This document shows, piece by piece, positions 59,641 to 64,000 of a DNA stretch of 64,000 bases. Under the pieces are notes generated by a model that searched no databases, was not told where the DNA came from, and saw nothing but the letters and a program-made list of their open reading frames with translations. Within the stretch, counting starts at the first letter, position 1. Every line of letters begins with the position of its first letter. Source of the stretch: Alviniconcha marisindica (taxonomy: Eukaryota; Mollusca; Gastropoda; Provannidae); contig JABMCL010000338.1 of assembly GCA_018857735.1 (NCBI GenBank), positions 115,001-179,000 on the forward strand. The letters are read 5' to 3'. Both the position numbers and the translations under genes were made by a program.

Positions 59641-61512
59641 GAGTGTGTAGGTGAGAGAGTGACTGAGTGAGTCAGTCACTCACTGACTAAGTCACTGTCA
59701 GTCAGTCACCAGTTCATTCACTCAAACACACTCAGTCACTCGCTCACCCACTCACTCAGTCGCTCACCTACTCAGTCACTCGCTCACTCACACTGTCAGT
59801 CACTCAGTTGCCCACGCATGCAGTCACTCAGTCGCTCGCTCACTCAAAAGTCACTCACTAAGTCAGTCGCTCACCCACTCACACAGTCACTCACTCACTC
59901 AGTCGCTCACCCACTCAGTCACTCACTCAGTCTCTCACCCACTGAGGCAGTCAGTAGCTCACGCATGCAGTCACTCAGTCGCTCGCTCACTCTCAGTCGC
60001 TCACTCAATCGCTCGCTCACTCACAGTCAGTCTCTCGGTCATTCAGTAAGTCAGGCGCTGACCCACTCGAGGGTAGCTAGCTCACACGGTCATTCAGTCA
60101 CTCGCTCACTCATTCAATTGCTCATTCACTCAGTTGCTCACTTAGTCATTAGCTCACTCACTCACTCACTGTCAGTCGCTCGCTCGCCCGCTCACTCGGA
60201 CATACTCACTGACTCACTAAGTCAGTCGTTCATTCACTCAATCAGTCACTAGCTCACTCAGTCACTCACCCAGCCGGTCAGTCGCTCACTAGCTTGCTCA
60301 CCTGGTCGTTTAGTCACTCAGTCATTCACTCACTCGTTCAGTCACTCAGTCGCTCGCTCGCTCACTCTATCAGTCACTCACTGTCACTCAGTCAGTCGCT
60401 CACCAGCTCAGTCACCCACTCGATCACTCACTCATTCATTCGCTCACTGTCAGTCACTCGCTCACTCTGACACACTCACTGACTCACTAAGTCAGTCGCT
60501 CACCCACTCACTCAATCAGCCGCTCGCTCGCTCACTCAGTCACTCGCGTAGTCACTCACTCAGTCACTTGCTCAGTCATTCACTCACTCAGTCCCTCACT
60601 CATTCAATCACTCACTCGCCAAGTCACTCACTCAGTCGCCAACTCACTCAGACACACTAAGTCAGTTGCTCACTAGCTCAGTCACTCACTCAGAGTCGCT
60701 TGCTCAGACACACTCACTCACTCAGTTGGTCAATCAGTCGCTCACAGTTGGTCATTGAGTCACTCGTTCACTCACTCAGTCATTTACTCACTTATTCACT
60801 CAGTCGCTCGCTCACTCACACTCAGTCACTCACTGACACTCAGTCGCTTACTAGCTCAGTTACCCACTCACTCGGTCATTCAGTCACTCACTCAAGTCAC
60901 TCACTCGCTCACCCTCAGTCAGTCGCTCACTAGCTCAGTCAGTCGCTCACTAGCTCAGTCAGTCACTCACTTGGTCATTCAGTCACTCGCTCTTTCACTC
61001 ATGCTGTCACTCAGTCACTCACTCGCTTATTTACTCAGTCGCTCGCTCACTCACTAAGTCAGTCGCTCAACCACTCTGTCACTCACTAAGTTGGTCGCTC
61101 ACTCACTCTCATTCAGTCACGCCGGCATTCACTCAGTCACTGACTCATTGTCAGTCAGTCACTCACTAGCTCACTCGGTCGGTTGGTCACTCACTTGGTC
61201 ATTCAGTCACTCGCTCACTAACTCACTCAGTCAGTCGCTCACTCACTCACTCACTCACTAGCTCACTCACTCAGACACTCAAAGTCGCTCACCCACTCAG
61301 TCACTCGCGTACTCACACAGTCACACAGTCACTCATTCAGTTGCTCATGCATGCAGTCACTCAGTCGCTCGCTCACTCACTCACTAAGTCAATCGCTCAC
61401 CCATCTACTACATCGGTCGCTTGCTCGCTCACTCATTCACTCGGTCATTCAGTCGCTCACTCATTCAATCGCTCATTCACTCAGTCGCACACTCACTCAG
61501 TCACTCAGTTTG
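59640..61512. repeat. 1.85-kb degenerate 4-bp-phased (ACTC/AGTC/GCTC)n array
   Basis: Almost the whole stretch is words of the form NCTC or NGTC in a 4-base register (CACTCAGTCGCTCAC...). In frame it reads as Ser/His/Leu/Thr runs, with no sign of a gene. Register and composition vary, unlike a clean microsatellite. Confidence 0.93.
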
Positions 61513-62041
61513 CACAGAAACAAAACTGCAATATTGTGACTTATTTAAAGGGCTGCTTTATTATTTCATAGGGTACTTGCTTACAACCTTATCAACACGT
61601 CAAGGCGGCTTGGGCATTTTCGTTGATGAAAAGAAGATAAGTGTGATGATGGCAAAGAAAGTAATCCAACCTTTTACATCTGTCCAGGGGTTTTAACTGG
61701 GAAAACTGGTAGGTGTAACCGTTCTTTCACAAAACTGATTCTATCGTTGGGCAGCTATTTCTCTTACTCCTGCAGTCTACTGATTTACAGTTGGAACCAA
61801 GTGGTTCCGCTGGACTATCCTGTGAAACTATAGCCGGGTGGGACAAATTGGCGCAGTGTCGGGTAGCCAGGCTGGGATGAACGGTTTCTTCGGATGTCTG
61901 GTGAGAGGTGTAGCCTGTCGGAATGCCTTTGTTGCACATGTCACACCCCCAAGTATCTCGTTTATCTGCCACGGGGTACAATGACCGGCACAACCCAACT
62001 TGGAGGCGTCCAAGCTGTCTTGATTAGAAACACGCACACGC

Positions 62042-62085
<44 letters not shown>

Positions 62086-62092
62086 GCACGTA

Positions 62093-62124
<32 letters not shown>

Positions 62125-63829
62125 CACACCGAACAGGGTTATACGAGTGGAACATTTTTGGGTAAGTTCTTCGACGAATAAACCAGTCTTTTTTCTTTTA
62201 TTTTTTATACTGTTTGCTGGAAACAGGGCGAAAGGACACTGGATAGAGTGCAAGTTTGTGTTTGTGTGTGTTCTAAGTTTTATGTATTTTCTTTTTTTTT
62301 GGGGGGGGAGTGGGTGAGGGGAGGGGGAGGGGGGTCGGTGAATGAAACGGCCGAAGACGGACGATGCAAACAATTAAAGCCGGCAGGGCGCCGCAGAAGT
62401 GAGCAAGTCACAGTGTTTCATGGTGACTGGTCATTCCCACGCTCATCTGGTGGGGCTTTCATTTTCAATTAGCGCGTAGGTGCCTCCTCCCCATCCCCCC
62501 CCCCCCCCCCCCCCCCCCGCCCCCCCCCACTCCGCCTCCTCAGCACTTTTCTGTCCTCGCTATCTTTTGACAACGTACACTACCACGCTGTCATACATTT
62601 TGGGGTGTCTCCGGTCACCTCTAGCAGACTCACTTCTGTTGTTGTTTGGTGTTTTCTGCAGTAACACTGGCCTTCTGGGTACGAACAGATCATCAGCCTT
62701 CGCAGTGGGAGTGGTGGGGGTGGGGGGACTCATCTGTTGCACAAGATGTTAAACGGAATAGGAGGGGGGCTAAGAAGAAGAAGGGGGGAGAAGAAGAAAG
62801 AAAAAAAGAGGAAGAAAAAAAAAGAGGGGAATCTGCGGGGAAAGGACTCGGATATCAAGATGGACACGTCTATGTGGGTTCGTTTTGCCCAGGACAATAA
62901 AGATGAGGATTTGAAAGCTGGTGACGCCGGATTAAATGGTATCAAGCAAAACGTATCCCTTACCGGCTAACGACACGCACAGGAGAATATACGACTGTGA
63001 CTCGGACGGATGTTTGTCAGAATGGGGGACAAGGGGCAGGAAGGGCAAAAAATGAAGAATGTAAGCTAGGGATGAAAAAGAAGCATGGGCCTACTCACAG
63101 TCACTACCTGTCGGGCTGTATCGGTCTTAAGAAGACGGTTTGGCATGGAGCACTTGTTAGTGTTAAAAAGGCTCTGGTATGAAGCATTCGTTTTATACAT
63201 TTATACACTACAGTTAAAAACTACAGTTAAAAAGACAACAGAATGGCAAACAAGCAACTAAGTAGACATTGGAATAAAGGTTACAGACTGGATCACAAAA
63301 CGGGTGCGAAGACTCATCCTAGATTATTTGTTTTGTTTTTTAAATCGGTCAGAATGAGTACGATTTAGATACCACCCATGGTACATCGGTGGTACCGGTA
63401 CGAGAGAACCAACACTTGATCTATTGCAATATGCATGGTCAGTCTTCCATAGCTGAGATCTCTCCACTGAGAAGGACGTGTGGGAAGACAGTCGTGAAGG
63501 GTATTGCGTGCTAGCCCCGCTGCTGGCTCACTTGCCAGCCCACCTCTTCAGTGTTGCACTCCAGCCACGTTTATTGCCCGCACCTGTGCGAGGCCTGTTT
63601 CAAGTGGCTTCTCTAGAGGTTCGATTTCAAATGTGACGCAGCACAGAACCTACAGTTTGTTTTTAGTGCTGGACGTGTTATTGCGGATAGGATGCATGTG
63701 CTGCTGTCCTATAACAGTGACTGTTCGCAGCCCACGCGCCAGTCTCAGTACTGAAGAGTTTAGCGTCAGATATTTCGATTTATGTTTAGCTGCTGATCGC
63801 TTTTACGCAGCGCTGTAATTATATTCTCT
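61513..63829. other. Intergenic DNA, no gene recognised
   Basis: Contains a (CA)n/(CG)n block at 62030-62129, G-runs at 62300-62335, C-runs at 62487-62530 and a GA-rich stretch 62765-62830. Open frames have no recognisable domains. Confidence 0.5.
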
Positions 63830-64000
63830 GCTCTCGCACAGACTCACTGCCCTCTGGTCGCATGTGATTATGACTGAATGAGCGATTAGATTTTATGCGC
63901 GTTTTTTTAATATCCATTAAGGTGGTGTACTTACAGCGCTGTTTGGTTGTTAGACGGCTGGTGCCGAGCGAAACTGCGGCCGTCTGTGTACACCGTACAA
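63830..64000 (-). mobile_element. SINE family A, partial copy running off the window
   Basis: GTGGTGTACTTACAGCGCTG and GGCTGGTGCC...AACTGC...CGTCTGTGTACACC match 24470-24560. The tRNA-like head would lie past base 64000. Confidence 0.75.

Noticed and set aside
59818..61571. Ser/His/Leu-rich open frames in the 4-bp-phased array
   Set aside because: Stops are absent only because the NCTC/NGTC words do not make stop codons; no start context, splice pattern or domain.
61828..62373. 181-codon - strand open frame
   Set aside because: Its middle is a (CA)/(CG) microsatellite translation (Cys-Val runs) and the rest has no recognised domain.

Overview
The window is animal nuclear DNA: intron-split genes with GT-AG junctions and the standard genetic code, set in DNA full of (CA)n, (CT)n, (TA)n and (ACTC)n repeats, tRNA-derived SINEs, LINE 3' ends and small terminal-inverted-repeat elements. 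The protein families and the repeat character fit a lophotrochozoan, most likely a gastropod mollusc. That assignment is inference; no species marker was read directly.

Four protein-coding genes can be rebuilt exon by exon with consistent reading phase. (1) A basigin/neuroplastin-like membrane glycoprotein, + strand, 3743-14134, 8 coding exons, 368 aa, three Ig domains and the family's Glu-containing transmembrane helix. (2) A sorting nexin of the SNX22/SNX24 type, - strand, 20565-17234, 6 exons, 164 aa, tail-to-tail with gene 1. (3) SNAPC3/SNAP50, the zinc-binding subunit of the snRNA-activating complex, - strand, 38094-29222, 9 exons, 390 aa. (4) A small DUF1761-type membrane protein, + strand, 44237-46517, 2 coding exons, 131 aa. 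They look like four independent housekeeping or membrane genes, not an operon or pathway cluster.

Layout: 1-3350 microsatellites, a long foldback element and short dispersed repeats; 3350-16400 basigin gene with transposon fragments in its introns; 16400-20600 SNX gene; 20.9-26.2 kb a dense repeat nest (three tRNA-headed SINE copies, a second SINE family, a 70-bp minisatellite); 26.2-28.6 kb no gene seen; 28.6-38.1 kb SNAPC3, with a 350-bp tandem repeat in intron 1; 38.9-41.1 kb a probable 2.2-kb DNA transposon; 44.2-47 kb DUF1761 gene; 47-64 kb mostly repeats and unrecognised DNA, including a 1.85-kb 4-bp-phased array at 59.6-61.5 kb.

The most unusual observations are recurrent CCG and CTGA/CAGT micro-insertions that distinguish related repeat copies at 21-22.4 kb, a 65-bp tandem duplication across an exon-intron boundary of the DUF1761 gene, a (TA)n microsatellite caught at three stages in neighbouring copies of one repeat, and decayed copies of the SNAPC3 exon 8 acceptor region in the adjacent intron. 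No CRISPR array, operon, true tRNA/rRNA gene or defence-like system was seen.
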